64,000 bases of DNA from Pohlia nutans (GCA_022496805.1 CM040100.1:23899009-23963008); one strand, 5' to 3'; counted from the stretch's first letter, positions 10,377 to 23,005 are shown. A program made the numbers and translations. The notes: generated by a model from the letters alone, not told the origin.

Positions 10377-12212
10377 ATGGAGAATCGTTTGGACTCTCAG
10401 CTGTTCGGTGGTCACATACAACCCACGGCCCTCCCTATTGATGGTAAGTGAAATTTTCTTGGTGCATTTTGATTGTAATCATTGTGATTTACAATTGAGA
10501 GTTTCCGTTTAAGCACTGGACCTGCACAACACAAAACAACTCTCCGATGCTTTAATGAGTACATGCTAAAAACAATTTTAACATTCTAACAATGGCATAC
10601 TCTTTCAGGTTCCATGTTGCTACCTAATCTCTCCCAAGCCCGGCCCATTGTTCGCGGAACGGGTCCTTCTATTTTGCCACGTAGAGGTCCACCAACTATT
10701 CCCCCAGCGCCTGGCCCGAGTCCAGCAAAGCGTGCGCGAAAGGACCGTGGTCCGAATTGGCTACCACAAGAAATCGCAGCCCTCATTGCAACCAAGCGGG
10801 AGATGTACCTGCAAGATAGTCGAGACCTCATGAGACTAGAGACTAGCAAATGGATCCGTATGTCTCATGCTGTGAACAGTGCAGGATTTTCACCAATTCT
10901 CCGTGATGGCCCAGCGTGTAAGACGAAATGGAACCAGATTGTACCAGATTACAAGCGCATAGCTGACTACCTCAGCAGGACCATGCGCAATGTACTTGAT
11001 TACTGGGACATGAATCCAGCTGAGAGGAAAGCCGAGGGCCTCCTGCGGGTATTTGCGCAAGATCTGTATGCGGCCATCCACGAGTGGTATGGAAATTGGC
11101 CAATGATACAACCCCCGCATGTCCGGGACCTGTTAGCTCCGAACGACGCCAACTACAGACCTCCTCAAACACAAGCGCAACATGAATATGATGGTGAGAG
11201 TGAACCTGAGACTGAGGACCCAATGGACTTCCCACCACCTGATTATGCACAAGGCACCGAGGAGAGCACACCTCCGCGATCACCTTGTGTGACGTCGTCT
11301 ACGCCGTCACGTGCTGCTGGCCCAAGTGAAGCTGCTAGCACTCCGAACTCAAGGCCCTACAGCGGACTCCCACCAGGAATCACACCACAAGTCATTAGTT
11401 CCTCAGAGACTTCACACTTTGCAGTACAACGACGCACGGGAAACACAACTGTTAGACGAAAGAGTTTATCAGGACATGCAATCATTGCAGAAGCGACGAA
11501 GGCCACGGGCGCGGTAATGGCTCAACAGATGCAAGACATCGCGGACGCTTCCTGTGAACTAGAGCGTTCAATGATCGAAGTACAATTGAAACTTTTTAGC
11601 GAACAACTGGCATACCAGCGTGAGAAAGATAGGCGATTGTACGAGAATGCGGCCATTGCGAATGACAACGCCCAACTGAGCATACTGAAGCAAGGTGAAA
11701 TGGTATCATGCTTGTCTCATCTTTCCACTGTTTTGAGCAACTCATTGAAAATGAATAGAGAATTTGCATTTTCCACCATGCCACAACCAGCACCTAGGGA
11801 TCACAGAAGACAAGCCATTGCATTCTATGCTGGCGGTCCAATATTGCAGGCACCCCACACTACCGGCCACACAGGTCCTCAAATTGGAGACTCTGGATAC
11901 ACTACTGGCAGTGGAGGACTTGACAGCGGCACTCAAAGAAATAACAGCAGCCACAACAGCGGGCAACAAGGGCATCACAGCGGCCACAGCACCGGCACTG
12001 CTCTACAGCCCAGCACAGAAGCCCACGCCCGTGCAACTGCTCTACAGCCCAGCTCCGAAACCCAGGCCCGTGCAACTGCTCTACAGCCCAACACAGTAAC
12101 CCAGGTCCGCGCACCTGCTATATTGGATCAGCTACTGCTTACTGAATTTGAGGCTACCTTTGTAGTACATCCTGCAGTAGCGAGTGACTACCCCAACGAC
12201 ACCACTATGTGA
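10377..12212 (+). CDS. SANT/Myb-like accessory protein of the Harbinger element (two exons)
   Basis: Exon 1 is 10377-10443, starting at ATG and ending before GTAAGT; exon 2 starts at 10609 after TTTCAG and runs to the stop at 12210-12212. The join keeps the frame and adds about 24 residues before the Met at 10614, giving roughly 556 residues. A basic KRARKDRG stretch precedes a trihelix-like domain (NWLPQEIAALIATKREMY, then CKTKWNQIVPDYKRIADYL). The middle is Pro/Ser-rich and acidic; a helical segment (11560-11760) may form a coiled coil; the C-terminus has His/Ser/Gly-rich sequence and three 13-residue repeats. By family knowledge it binds element ends together with the transposase. No break is visible. 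Confidence 0.8.
11997..12113 (+). repeat. Three 39-bp in-frame tandem repeats in the Myb-like gene
   Basis: Units start at 11997, 12036 and 12075 with ACTGCTCTACAGCCCA and encode a TALQPS-type 13-residue repeat. The unit length is a multiple of three, so repeat number can change without a frameshift. Confidence 0.85.
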
Positions 12213-12459
12213 ACACTATGACATAAGACACGGCTGAATCCACATATGTACTACCATGTGATGGCCCAGCTGTACACTTCATGCTCCTGATTGCGTCGAT
12301 ACTGATGGTCATCTGTAGTGCGGTGACGTAGAAATAGTTAGAATGCGATTTGCATTCAAAGTTGGTGCTCTTTATGTAATGGAAAACAAAAAAAAGGAAA
12401 AAAATCACATTCAATGAATTATTTGTGCACAAGGTTTATTGAAGACTTACATGTTCCAT

Positions 12460-13871
12460 TCACTGCAATTGGTTGCCCTGCATGGATAGGAATAACCACA
12501 AGTCCCGCCGAACCTCGGTGCCCCGAGCAAATACCACTTCGTTCCCATGCGCATTGGCACCCTCTCCCTGAGCTCCATCATCGTCGAAAACCTCTCCATC
12601 AAAACCTTTTGTGCGTAGTACTTGTAACAGTTGGTCCACCTGCTCATGAGATTGGTCAAAGAGCACGTTGTGCAAAATAGCACAACACATTATAACATCA
12701 GGGAGGAAGGTTATGTATAACTGGGACTTCACAAGCAACTCCCGAAAAGTTTCTTTGAGAATACCGAAAGCATTTTTGACAACGCACCGGCCCCTCCACA
12801 ACCTCCGATTGAACAGTTGCCCAGCTACGCTCAACTGCCCTAGTCCTCGATGTGGGACCATCAACCACAGGAGCAAGGGATACCTAGAGTCTCCAATTAT
12901 AAAAGGTGCGAATCTATCAACCGCATTCTGTCTGTCAAACAAATTATTGTGCATCGCCAATGATGCAATGAAGACCGTCGTAACATCCGGGAGTCATTTG
13001 TGGAACTAGGCATTCCAAGAAACAAGTCTAAAAAACGTTTCTCACTATCCACAACTACCTGACAGTTCAGCGTGTATCCCTCCGATTTAAAGTAGTAGTA
13101 ATCTGCAGGCACATGCTGCGGTTTAGAGATGGACACATGTGTGCCATCAATGGCACCAACTACAGTGGGTAGGCCACACAACCGTTTGAAATCAGCCTGG
13201 CACTGGCGCAGTCTGTCACCTGTGGGCCAACTAATCTCATCTTGCATGCTGTCATTGATTACATGTACAACGTCACGAAGTAACATTGAAGCCGTACTCT
13301 TTCCTATTGCGAACATCTCACTACATATTATCATACTCGCACCATGTGTCAACTTGAATAAAGTGCAAGCTACACGTATGATAACAGGAATAGCTATACG
13401 GTATTTTTTGTCATGCCGTTGCACATGAGGCTTAAGTAAATTTGCCAGAGCGAACACAGATTTCTTGGACATCCTAAACATTTGGACCCACCGCTGATCA
13501 TCATATTGCTCTAGTAAGAGTCTTGAGAACCACGTTGTTGACCGTGGCCTCACCCAGAAACCTAAATCCTCATCAAACAAGGTGAACATAGTGCATAACC
13601 TGTAATTCCTCAGCCCCGCACTAAAAAGTGTGTTGGCATCATGAAGAGGGCCCATTAAATTTCCAACAACCACCGACAGCTGCTCTGTGCCATCATCCTC
13701 TGATTTATCAGTGCCAGTCATGGCGCCAGTGTAATGTGGATCGTTCAGAAGCTGGAGAAGTAGCCATGTTGTGAAGCAAACAACGACCCTGGTTGCATTA
13801 ATAGATCCATTCAATATGGACAGAGGACCCTGAAGAAGAATCCACATCACACTGTCAAGAGGCATGCACAA
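12460..13871 (-). pseudogene. Harbinger DDE transposase, frameshifted, catalytic Glu changed to Lys
   Basis: The N-terminal part (13871 down to 12897) has the first Asp in GAIDGTHVSI and the second in SSTNDSRML. Near 12960 the frame shifts by one base, and the rest (12960 down to 12460) continues with FIIGDSRYPLLLWL and VVKNAFGILKETFREL. The family has Glu in this last motif (VENAFG); here the codon at 12775-12777 is AAA (Lys), one G-to-A transition from GAA. Both the frameshift and this change should abolish activity. The gene converges on the Myb-like gene; only about 250 bp separate their stops. The start at 13871 is the first Met of the open frame; a spliced 5' exon is possible. Confidence 0.85.
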
Positions 13872-15519
13872 TAAAATCCCAAAACCTGCATTATAGTAGC
13901 GTATGGTTCAAATGCAAACCCAATAAAAATCATGGAATATTACAGACACTTGATGACAGAATTCTCTGTTGAAACTCTGAACTCCAAAATAAGAGCTATC
14001 GCATTGTATGTCTGTTGGGCTACATGGTCGAATCCTAAAACCTATAACTGAATGCAGACGAGAACATCGTATTCCGTAACAACACGGAAGTCTATATGAA
14101 AACAATGAATAGCAAGAGAAATCAATGCAGCAGATGATTGAAAGGGTAGAGGAAGGACCTGAGATCCCGCGTTCTTTCCCAGAACACAAAAGCACGGATG
14201 AAGCAATACCCGTCCAACAAATTCGAGAAAAAAATTGCCACAATGCAGTCCTCCCTTCCTAGAAATGCAAGGAACTGCAATGACACGATATTACAATCTG
14301 TACTGGTACTTGACAATCTGTGTAATGAAACACAATTCAGAAACACTTCTTTAAACAAAGCAAACGTGAAACCACATCAGTGATTCAACCCTAAACCCTA
14401 ACACAGAAAATGAAGCGAGCAGGACGAATTCCTACACACGCAATATTGCTAAATAAAAAGGAACACAACTTCAACCACCGGAAAGGGTAAATAGCACATG
14501 ATGGAAACGGGACAGGAAGTACCGCACCCTAATTAAGCAACCATAAACGCTGAAGAGAACTGTGAACTTCAAACATGCAAAATACTCATGAACTCAATCA
14601 ACAAAACCCAACGAGAAATATGAAGTTCAGTACGGAAACCCTAATCTTACACTGATCACCTACATAACTCCCACAAATTCTCGGCGATCACAGGAAAGGC
14701 CAAGACGCAATGACGATCAGAGACAGAACAGAACAGGAAACACAAACAGCTTCACCCAAATCAAATTTTCCCCAAAAAATGCATCAATTTAAACAAATAT
14801 ACAGAAATCAACACCTGAAATCCTCCCCAAGTATACACAAAATTTTCATCGTGGAAAAAAAAAGAAGGCGTGATCAATTTGGAAAAGGTAGCATGCGAAC
14901 CTCAGCACAATGCGCCAGTGATGCAGCCTCCACCGGAGTTTCCCTAAAACCGCAGAGGGCACCTCAGCAATCGCACCTCAACCACATTGCCAAAACCCGC
15001 AAAATCGCAGCAACAAGCGCCTCGCGGCATCCAGCTACGGCCGTGCAAACAATAATCCACAAACGCCACAGCGGAACAGTGTATTGACCACACAGGGTTC
15101 ACAGCGCCATAAATGACGGAGCCAGACAATTGCAAAAACCTTCACGCAGACGAGCAAAATATACATACACTTGCAGAGAAGAAATGAGGGCAGTGACACT
15201 TGCAGAGAAGAAATGAGAGCAGCTGAGAGGAACACCTCGAGGGCAATGACAACGTCTGACAGGCAAGAGCGCAACTTTACATAACATCACTCAGCAGGTG
15301 TGACCGCCCAGTATTCAGAGCCCACCATACTGACATCGTGGCAGACAAACTACGTTAACATCCGGGTACTCACTCAACATCCATTACGTATAATATTCAG
15401 AAATATACGGGAACCACTTCCACTAACAAGTGCAGTGTGAACTAAACAAGCCATGTTCCATGTCACAGGTCTTATCTGCTAAGCACGCCCATTACATAAG
15501 GACAGGTGTGAACCGGGCT
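13872..15519. other. Right non-coding arm of the Harbinger element
   Basis: Lies upstream of the transposase start and so probably holds its promoter. Short frames here match no family. It includes direct copies of ACACTTGCAGAGAAGAAATGA (about 15167-15216) and ends in the terminal repeat. Confidence 0.5.
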
Positions 15520-15724
15520 TAAGTAAAGTTGGACAAGACATTAAGTTTCCAATAGCAGGTTCCCTAAAGTTGTGGGACCCCAATTTGGAACTTTGATTTG
15601 GGACCAAACCAAGTTATGCAATCTATGACTGCTATTAGTAAGACAACTATAACTACTTGGAGTAACAAGGAAGAAAATTGAAAGTAATTTTTTCATCCAA
15701 CTCACATTTTCATCCAACCATATA

Positions 15725-16311
15725 TTAACCCTAAACGTACCAGGGTGTCACTGGAATTGACGATTTGAGAAAAATCATCATAAAGTACTATTTAGAAGAA
15801 TATTTTGGAATTGATATACAAATGAAAGTTCTAGATTTTGAATTTTAGATTCCATCTGTACAGTTCGATTTACCAATACTATCACCAATATTTTATTATA
15901 AAATTTGAAAGTTAAAATTAGAAATTCCTTCTAAATTTGATTACAAACAAAATTTTAATATTTTTTGAGTAAAATTTGTTGGAATGAATTTGAAATGAGA
16001 TACTCTTAAACGTGGTGATTTTTTGAAATTTTTGTGTTCCTTAAATCTATGACCTCATTTTTGCAAGGCCACTTTTGAACTACAGTCAATGCAATTTTGG
16101 CTTGGTCGACAACTTGACATACTTCTATGTTTGTAATTTTAGAAAAATATGTACTTAAGTATCACTAAATCCAACCATTAGATAGGACAACAACTTGGTG
16201 AAGTATCTCCAAAAAATTGGATGACTTTCATCCAAGCATTGATGAGAACGCAAAGTGAGTTTGAATCTGTTAGTCGTCCAGTTTCTAGACGCTGTGACGT
16301 TTAGGGGTTAA
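15725..16311 (+). mobile_element. TTAA-flanked MITE, family I (copy I1)
   Basis: 587 bp, from TTAACCCTAAACGTACCAG to GACGTTTAGGGGTTAA. An inverted copy of exactly the same length is at 33484-34070. No coding capacity. Confidence 0.85.
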
Positions 16312-17341
16312 AAGTGACCAAAGTTGGTTCAATATTAAAAATTATAATTTATAGAAGTTTTGACTTCTTTTTTTCCAACTTTAAAATAAAATTCGTTTAT
16401 AACTAATTGGTATGTTAAAGATATTGAATTACACTCCATGAATGTGGGTTATGGAGGAGGTAACGCCGGGGGTAAAGCCTCGTGTTTTATACAAATTTCA
16501 TTGCACTAGTGCTAACAATGAATGTAGAATATGTAAAACTCTGCTCGCTTCTTGTTCTCTCTTAATCATTGGTTTAACTCCTTTACAAAAATGTCCATAA
16601 AGAACTTCAAACTAAGCATAAGTATTTCAAATCACAAAATTCTTTTTGGAGGTGGAAGGTAATTTGGCCTTCTATTTCTTCTAAGTTGACAACATTTCAA
16701 AATAAGATCATTGACTATGCTCAATTGTGCACCAAAATTTACTAATAAATATGGTATACTGAGAATTCACATGAACTTGCAAGTTCTTCTTATCCCATAT
16801 CATTTGGGAGGGACTTGGAATGAATTTGATTACAAGACCAGCTCTTTCATCCTCCACAACTCACACTTGATCACCTAAAAAATATTAAAAAATGCGAAAA
16901 TGGTAAATTTTCAACATTTCGACAACTTCAAAAAAATAATCTTTGTGTAATTCGGCAAAAATTACTTGTAATTTCCAAAAAAAAATAAGAGTGTTTTTTA
17001 TGAAATATTTATTGTTGAACTTTCTATGCACCTACAATACAACCAGTAACATTTTTGAAATGACTCGATTTTCTTTCCAATGAAATTCACATGCCGCTTG
17101 GACTCATACAAGTTTTTGTTCCCAACCGTGTTCACGATTTGAGGTCCTTGTCTAACATTACTAGTAGTAACATTACAATTACTCGTATGAGTGAAGCGAA
17201 TAAGTATAGATACGTCCAGTCATTTGTAGAAATGTTCATTCGAGTATAGTTAGTGAGATTGGATATTGAGTAAGGTAAGGGGATTAGATAAGACAACTAT
17301 TGTTATAACGATGGTAGAATTTGTGAGTTATTAGTGAGGGT
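16312..17341. other. Intergenic, no gene recognised
   Basis: AT-rich; no frame over 60 codons and no paired terminal repeats recognised. Confidence 0.5.
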
Positions 17342-17887
17342 TTAATCCTTTAATGTCCCAATTCAACACTGTTTTTGAAGATGCGTTATAATATGTTTGA
17401 CGAATAACAAGAATGGAGTTGATGTACAAAGCTAAGTTGTAAATGTCAATGTGAAGATCGCATCTATATGGTTGGATTTATCATTTTTTTATATTAATAA
17501 ATTTAAATTAAATTTTCAAGCATTTCTTTTGAAATTCAATTTAAAATCCCAAATTAAAAAAATTAAAAAATATATTGTAATGAATTTGGAATAACATGCA
17601 CTACGAGATGGTATGATTTCTATTATTAGATTATACTTATTTTGAAAAATCATGTTTAAAGTCTCACTTTTTGAACTAAGAATGAAACTTGACATAAACT
17701 AATATTGTTATTTTCTTAAAAATCACAATATCTTATTTTGAAAATCCGTATTGTACAAATGATAGTCAACTAGCACAAGAATCAAGAGAAATTTGGATGG
17801 ATGAAAAATTGTACATGATGTCATTAAGAGAAAGGTTAAAATTTGTTCGTCGTACATTTTATGGACGTAGGCACATCAAATGGTTAA
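17342..17887 (+). mobile_element. TTAA-flanked MITE, family F (copy F1), uninterrupted
   Basis: Runs from TTAATCCTTTAATGTCCC to ACATCAAATGGTTAA, 546 bp. It supplies the uninterrupted version of the element at 4887-6361, including the inner TTAA (AATGTCCC side) into which family D inserted in that copy. Confidence 0.75.
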
Positions 17888-18819
17888 ACTTGGTTTTCCC
17901 ATTGATAAACATACAATCACATTTTAGGCTTTTGCTTTAAAGTGAAATTCCAGTGACGACGAAAGTCGAAGCTGGTTTAGCATGCATTGGATGGTAGGTT
18001 CGTCGTTATGACAATTCCGTTTCGTCACCAAGACAGCTCCATTTCGTCTCGTCACCAAGACTGTTTCAGACTATTGGAGGACCGTTCCAAGGTGCCCTGG
18101 CTTGTTCATCGCAGTTCAGATGATCGTTCCGGGTTCATCGCAGTCGGGCGGGTCGAGCGTTTGAGTGTTTCGGCGTTTGACGGCGATCCGTTGCCACTGC
18201 CGTGAGTGCTCTTGCACGGTCGTGCATCTTGCTCGCTCCATCGCTCCCGCAATGATCCGCATCGTGCACCATGGCCACCACGGTATCTTCTTTTACATAC
18301 TGTCTCCCTCCCTCTCTTCCCTGCTCATAGCATTTTTCACCTCCGAATTTGACCGCCATTTCCCATTTCTGTACTCGTTTTTCTTGCCATTCTGCTTCCG
18401 TGTGGCACTCATCTTCTCGCACTTAGGTTCGAGAATGAGATTTCGTCGTTTAATGGAAATGGAGGAATGATGTTTCAGAAGATTTTTTTGTTTTTCGAAA
18501 AAATTGGCGAATTGCAGTGCACTAGGGTTTCTGTAATCCGGGTATTGATCGTGTCAAAAGCCGTGCTCTAGGGTTTAAATTTCTGGAATCTCGGTGTAGT
18601 CATGATATGCTACTGTCTGGAAAGATGTAGTGAAATTCTCTGAACGTTTCCAGCAATCGCAGGAACGGGATCGCGCACTGTTGCTGGCGCATGGTGCCTT
18701 TTCTGCTAGACAATGTACGTGCAAATATGTGTTTGATTACAGTGTGGTGTGTCCTTGGGGCATGACAGTTACAAGATATAACGCAAACAGGAGAGAAGGG
18801 AGAGCAGGTAGCAGTGGAG

Positions 18820-18991
18820 ATGGCAGCTACGGGAGCACGGGGACAGCGCCTTGATAAGCTTGACGAGAGCTTCCTTATTGCACTGGACTACATGATCAAG
18901 CAGGCAGACAGGGATGACAAGTTACTTGCCTCACTGTGAGTGTCCCTGCTCTCAATCCTGAGCACTCTCTTCTTCAGTCTATTGCAATGCA

Positions 18992-19022
<31 letters not shown>

Positions 19023-19811
19023 TGATCTCAGATGCGAAACCATGGTGGTCGCCATTTCAAAGAAAATCTAAACTGCTTGTTAACATCTGACTGGAACGTT
19101 ATGTATTGACGATTGTATTTTCGACGTGAGCACTTGCTAATGCCTTTTTGGTCTGTTACAGCAACGATGGCTCCTCGAGGTCATCAAGGACGTCGTACTT
19201 GCTCAACTTGCGCGGAAGTTCCCATCTGAGGTCAGCGTACATGATGAAATTCATGCAATTTTAGGGTTCAGTTTCTGAAAGCTTTTGTCCACTGAGGCTT
19301 GTTTTGCCTTTGTACCATGGCTCCTTCTGGCATACGTATTCAATTACCCGTTCTGACATTTGTAATTTCCAGGTGCAAATTGTTGGTATCTTGTGTCGTA
19401 CTCCAGACAGGGATGTTCGTCAAGAGGTATTGAGACGGTGTGCTGGAGGAGGAGGAACCTTTGATCAAGTTGGAGGGGGCAAAATTGAGCTACCCGGAGT
19501 CAACCTTGGCGAAGTTTGGGACCAGGCAGACGAGATTATTGCGGTATGAAATTGAATGCAGTATTTACCCTTCATCTTTCCAGTCTACACTACATATGGG
19601 ATGAACTAAATATTCAGCCATTATTTCTAGCTAATAGAGCAGAGAGCACTGTTGGATTTGGCAGACTATGGAGGAAAAGGCTAAAGTGGAGGACAGGCGA
19701 CTTCTTGCAAGGCTGGTGTTGGTGAGAGAGGAATTGCGCAGTCTGCTGAGTGGTGGTGTTCAAGATACTTGCATCGAGAAGAACAAGCTCAGGAATCTTC
19801 CTGAACCAGAG
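18820..19811 (+). pseudogene. Fragment of a plant gene resembling the DUF760 family (four exon-like blocks)
   Basis: Four blocks with good splice signals: 18820-18935, 19162-19230, 19373-19543, 19665-19811; the last three are all phase 0. They encode LDESFLIALDYMIKQA, LLEVIKDVVLAQLARKFP, VGILCRTPDRDVRQEVL with GGKIELPGVNLGEVWDQADE, and DRRLLARLVLVREELRSLL. From memory this series resembles plastid-related DUF760 / UV-B-induced proteins, whose function is not established. The first junction is out of frame by one base (block 1 ends two bases into a codon while block 2 starts a codon), and no further exon or stop follows 19811; instead a proteasome fragment begins. So it looks like a truncated gene fragment, not a working gene. 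Confidence 0.5.
18993..19023 (+). repeat. (ATT)n microsatellite
   Basis: About ten ATT units in the first intron-like gap of the DUF760-like fragment. Confidence 0.9.
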
Positions 19812-19926
19812 GTGAGAGCATGCGCACACCATGCCTGCATGAGCCCTTGACTCTGGAAACTGGATGAAATATGCTTGCATTTAATGATGTTTTTGCAGGG
19901 CAAACGATAGCTTGTGACACCAAATC

Positions 19927-20357
19927 TTGTCGGTGACTACTTACTCACCGGATGGACGAGTATTCCAAGTCGAGTACGCCTCCAAGGCGGTCGACAACAG
20001 CGGCTATGCCTTTCAATTGCATGCAAATTAGGGTTCCGGTACTGTGCCAAAGTATTTTGAGCTCTGTGTAGATTGCATAGATTGAAATGCAACAGTAACT
20101 TGACTTTAATTTAACATAATCTTAATAATGACCTAATGTCCTATTGGATTAATTATGAATAACTTTGTGAATTTGATGGGAATCTGAGATGAGTATACCA
20201 CCTTGGAACAAAATGCTTAAGGAACTCCGCCTAACTCGTTTCTGGAATTCACTCCAAGCAAATGAATTTACTTGGGAAGACTTACTCTAACAATATTACT
20301 CTTTATGTGCAGGACTGTTGTGGGCATTAGGTGCAAGGATGGTGTTGTCCTGGTACA
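19927..20357 (+). pseudogene. PAG1: Fragment of 20S proteasome subunit alpha-3 gene (PAG1-like)
   Basis: Block 19927-20003 encodes [20 protein letters not shown] and AVDNSG, the conserved N-terminal segment of proteasome alpha subunits, closest to alpha type-3. Block 20313-20351 after a TGTGCAG acceptor encodes TVVGIRCKDGVVL, the directly following part of the same protein. The residues before LSVTT are missing, the donor site after NSG reads CT instead of GT (20004-20005), and no later exons (about 210 residues) follow. It is therefore a genomic fragment with its intron, not a retrocopy. It follows the DUF760-like fragment in the same orientation with about 115 bp between them. Confidence 0.8.
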
Positions 20358-20822
20358 AACAAAATTGCTCATCTTGTCTTTGTGTAGGGATTAATTAGTT
20401 TGCTATTGCTGGAATAGATGTATACACGAGGCTTCACTCTTCTAATGACCTATCCATCCTGCGTGAGTCTGACCATACCCTATGGGTAAGGCAGTTTTGT
20501 AAACGATTAAGCAGATTTTGGAGTTTGTCCAAAATTTTCAACCTCAGAAAACCAAGAGAAATCCTTAGAAAACTGACAAAAAAATTTCACCCAAATGATT
20601 CCAAATTAAAGTGTAGAATCTATACGATAATTTACTACTCCTTACATGTAGGTAATCTTTACAGTGTGGAGAGCTTAGATGAATTTCTTCTTGGTCGCAT
20701 ATTTCCTGGTCTACATGAAGCCTGTCTGTTGATCGTCGTCTGTACTTTGTGCAGACTAGAGAGTTTCTTTGGCGGTGTGGGTTCCTAAAAAGAGCCACAA
20801 TCTCCTCCCATTCCTCAAACTA

Positions 20823-22003
20823 TATAAAGGAATGAAAGTTATGTTGACCGAAAACATCCATACAAAATTGGGGCTTGTAAATGGCGCAATAGGCGAAATC
20901 ACTTAAGTTCTCCTTGATCAAACTAATTCAACCACAAAAAATTCTATGCACGCACCTACCCATGTTTTTGTGGACTTCTCAAACTTTATGAGCACCCAAC
21001 CAACTCTACCTGATATACAACTTGAAGGTCTACCTAAAAATGTAGATCATTTTGTCTCACTGATTACAAAGCACAAGGACAAACACACAACCACCTCATA
21101 ATTGATTTAGAAAACCCTCAAGATGGAAAACCGCTTAGTATGCACAACGTCTATGTAACATTATCACGACTTCGTTCTTTAGAAGGCCTTGTAATACTTC
21201 GCGACATAACTTTTGACGAAATTAAGAAATTTAAATTTAACAAAGGAAGTGTTCAATATATGGTACCAAACCAACATTTTTCTCCTAAAAATCATCCAAA
21301 TCAACAAGAACTTCCACATCATCCAAAAATAACTACATCAAACACCAAAAACTACAAGACACACCACATAATTAAATCACCAATATTTTCAAATATTGCA
21401 TTATCAATATTTGAAGATATCACACTATCCAACAACTATTGGATTAGTAAATTTGAATTAACATGACATCACGAGCTCACTTTACTCAATTCAACAGGAT
21501 GGTTAAGTGATGAACACATGGGAGCAGGAATGCAAATATTGTATGAAAATCAACTAAAGCATCAAGGTTATGAAGAACATTCTTATGCCACATTACATAG
21601 AAGATCAAAATACACAAGAAATTGTCTCCAACATTTGTTCATAAATGGAAACCATTCTCGAAACCATTGGATACTTGCTCTCATGCAACCAAATAATATA
21701 CATTACCAAGCCATAATATATGATTCCAAAAAACCTCCAAACTGTCTGTTACCACATGACATAGATCAAAAACTCCAACAACTCATGCCTTCTATAACAT
21801 TCCACTATAAATATGCAAACGTTTTGCAACAACCAGACAATTCATCATATGGAGTGTTTGCATTAGCATATGCAACTGACATTGCATATAAAATAAATCC
21901 TGAAACATCAATATACAATATTTTTGATATGAGACAACATCTAAGAGAGTGCATCACACAATCAAAAATAATACCATTTCCAAAACAAAATATAATGGAT
22001 TAA
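20823..22003 (+). pseudogene. PIF1-type helicase C-terminus joined to Ulp1-like cysteine protease (broken)
   Basis: From 20823 the frame encodes KGMKVMLTENIHTKLGLVNG; after a frameshift, 21065 onward gives YKAQGQTHNHLIIDL and LSRLRSLEGLVILRDITFDE, the last helicase motifs of PIF1-like proteins. A TGA at 21464-21466 separates this from the same frame continuing GWLSDEHMGAGMQIL, then NHWILALM (His), YDSKK (Asp) and QQPDNSSYGVFALAYATDIA, the layout of a Ulp1/C48 protease. The family Cys before GVFA is Tyr here. Both parts share one frame, so they were probably one protein. PIF1-type helicases occur in Helitrons and large DNA transposons; I see no Rep/HUH domain. The upstream helicase core is missing. 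The sequence is G-poor, unlike the gene fragments beside it. Confidence 0.7.
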
Positions 22004-22376
22004 TATATATATTATATTACTTGCAAAATATATAAACTATCTTTGAATAAAAAGTAAACTTATCTACATATAATAAAATTATGTATATTTTCATTATACA
22101 AACATATACATACCACTATTATATGTATTATATAATATCATATATACCAATTTCTTCCTATATATGTACCAATGTAACATAAGATATCAATCGTCACTGG
22201 TATTGCGAAGAGCAGCGAAACCCTAGTTTTGAATAAACACTATTCAAATTCATAGTGAAAACATTTTCAAACACTTACATTTTTTTAATACATTTTGACT
22301 ATACTCAATTTTCTGATGTTGCAAATGAACTGCATGTGTAAATGAGTGTAATTGTGAATACTTTGTTGTAAATGTA

Positions 22377-22945
22377 TTAACCCCTAAACATCAAACCATC
22401 CAGAAAGTGGACGATGTACAAAATCAAACATAATTTTCTCATTCACCATTGACTTTTTGCAGTGTGGATTTTTTACTATATATTTTATGGGAAGTTGACT
22501 TTGTGCATGTGTGATTCGATTAGAAAGGGGATGATTTGTGAAATTTTTATGCCTCATTTTATGTTGTAGTGATTCACCCAAAATTTTGCAGTGTAAAAGT
22601 GTTCTTAAAAAAGTCAACTCATAAAATTAAGCAACCAAAAAATCTCCAAAAATCTCTACACTTAGAGCATTACATTTCAACCAATCACAACAAATTCCAT
22701 GTACAAATTGTCAATATCTTATTCATAATCAAAGTACAAAAGAATTTTCAATTTCAAGTTTCAAATTTTGTACAAAATATTGGTGAAAGCAATTGCAAAT
22801 CTAACCATATGGATAGAATCTAAAATTTATAGTGTACAACTTTTATTCATACATCAAATTCAAAATATCCCTTTCGGTTGCATTTTATGATGCATCTTTG
22901 TAAAACTGCCAAATTTGGAGAGGGGTGAGGACATTTAGGCGTTAA
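22377..22945 (-). mobile_element. TTAA-flanked MITE, family A (copy A2)
   Basis: Reverse copy, 569 bp, TTAACCCCTAAACATC to GAGGACATTTAGGCGTTAA. It lies head to head with A3, 60 bp away. Confidence 0.8.
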
Positions 22946-23005
22946 AGAGTAGTGCAAAGGTAACTGTCTGTTGTAAATGAGTGTAATTGTTAAAACACGT
23001 CACAT

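Larger units (their letters stand above)
9265..15519. mobile_element. Complete PIF/Harbinger transposon, 6.26 kb, TSD TAA
   Basis: Flanked by TAA on both sides (9262-9264 and 15520-15522). The left end GGGTATGTTCGCACCTG and the complement of the right end AGCCCGGTTCACACCTG form an imperfect terminal inverted repeat; a second GTTCACAC motif lies about 60-80 bp inside each end. It carries a spliced SANT/Myb-like gene on the plus strand and a transposase on the minus strand, pointing toward each other. The 3-bp duplication of TAA/TTA type and the two-gene layout are standard for PIF/Harbinger. The transposase of this copy is damaged. Confidence 0.88.
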
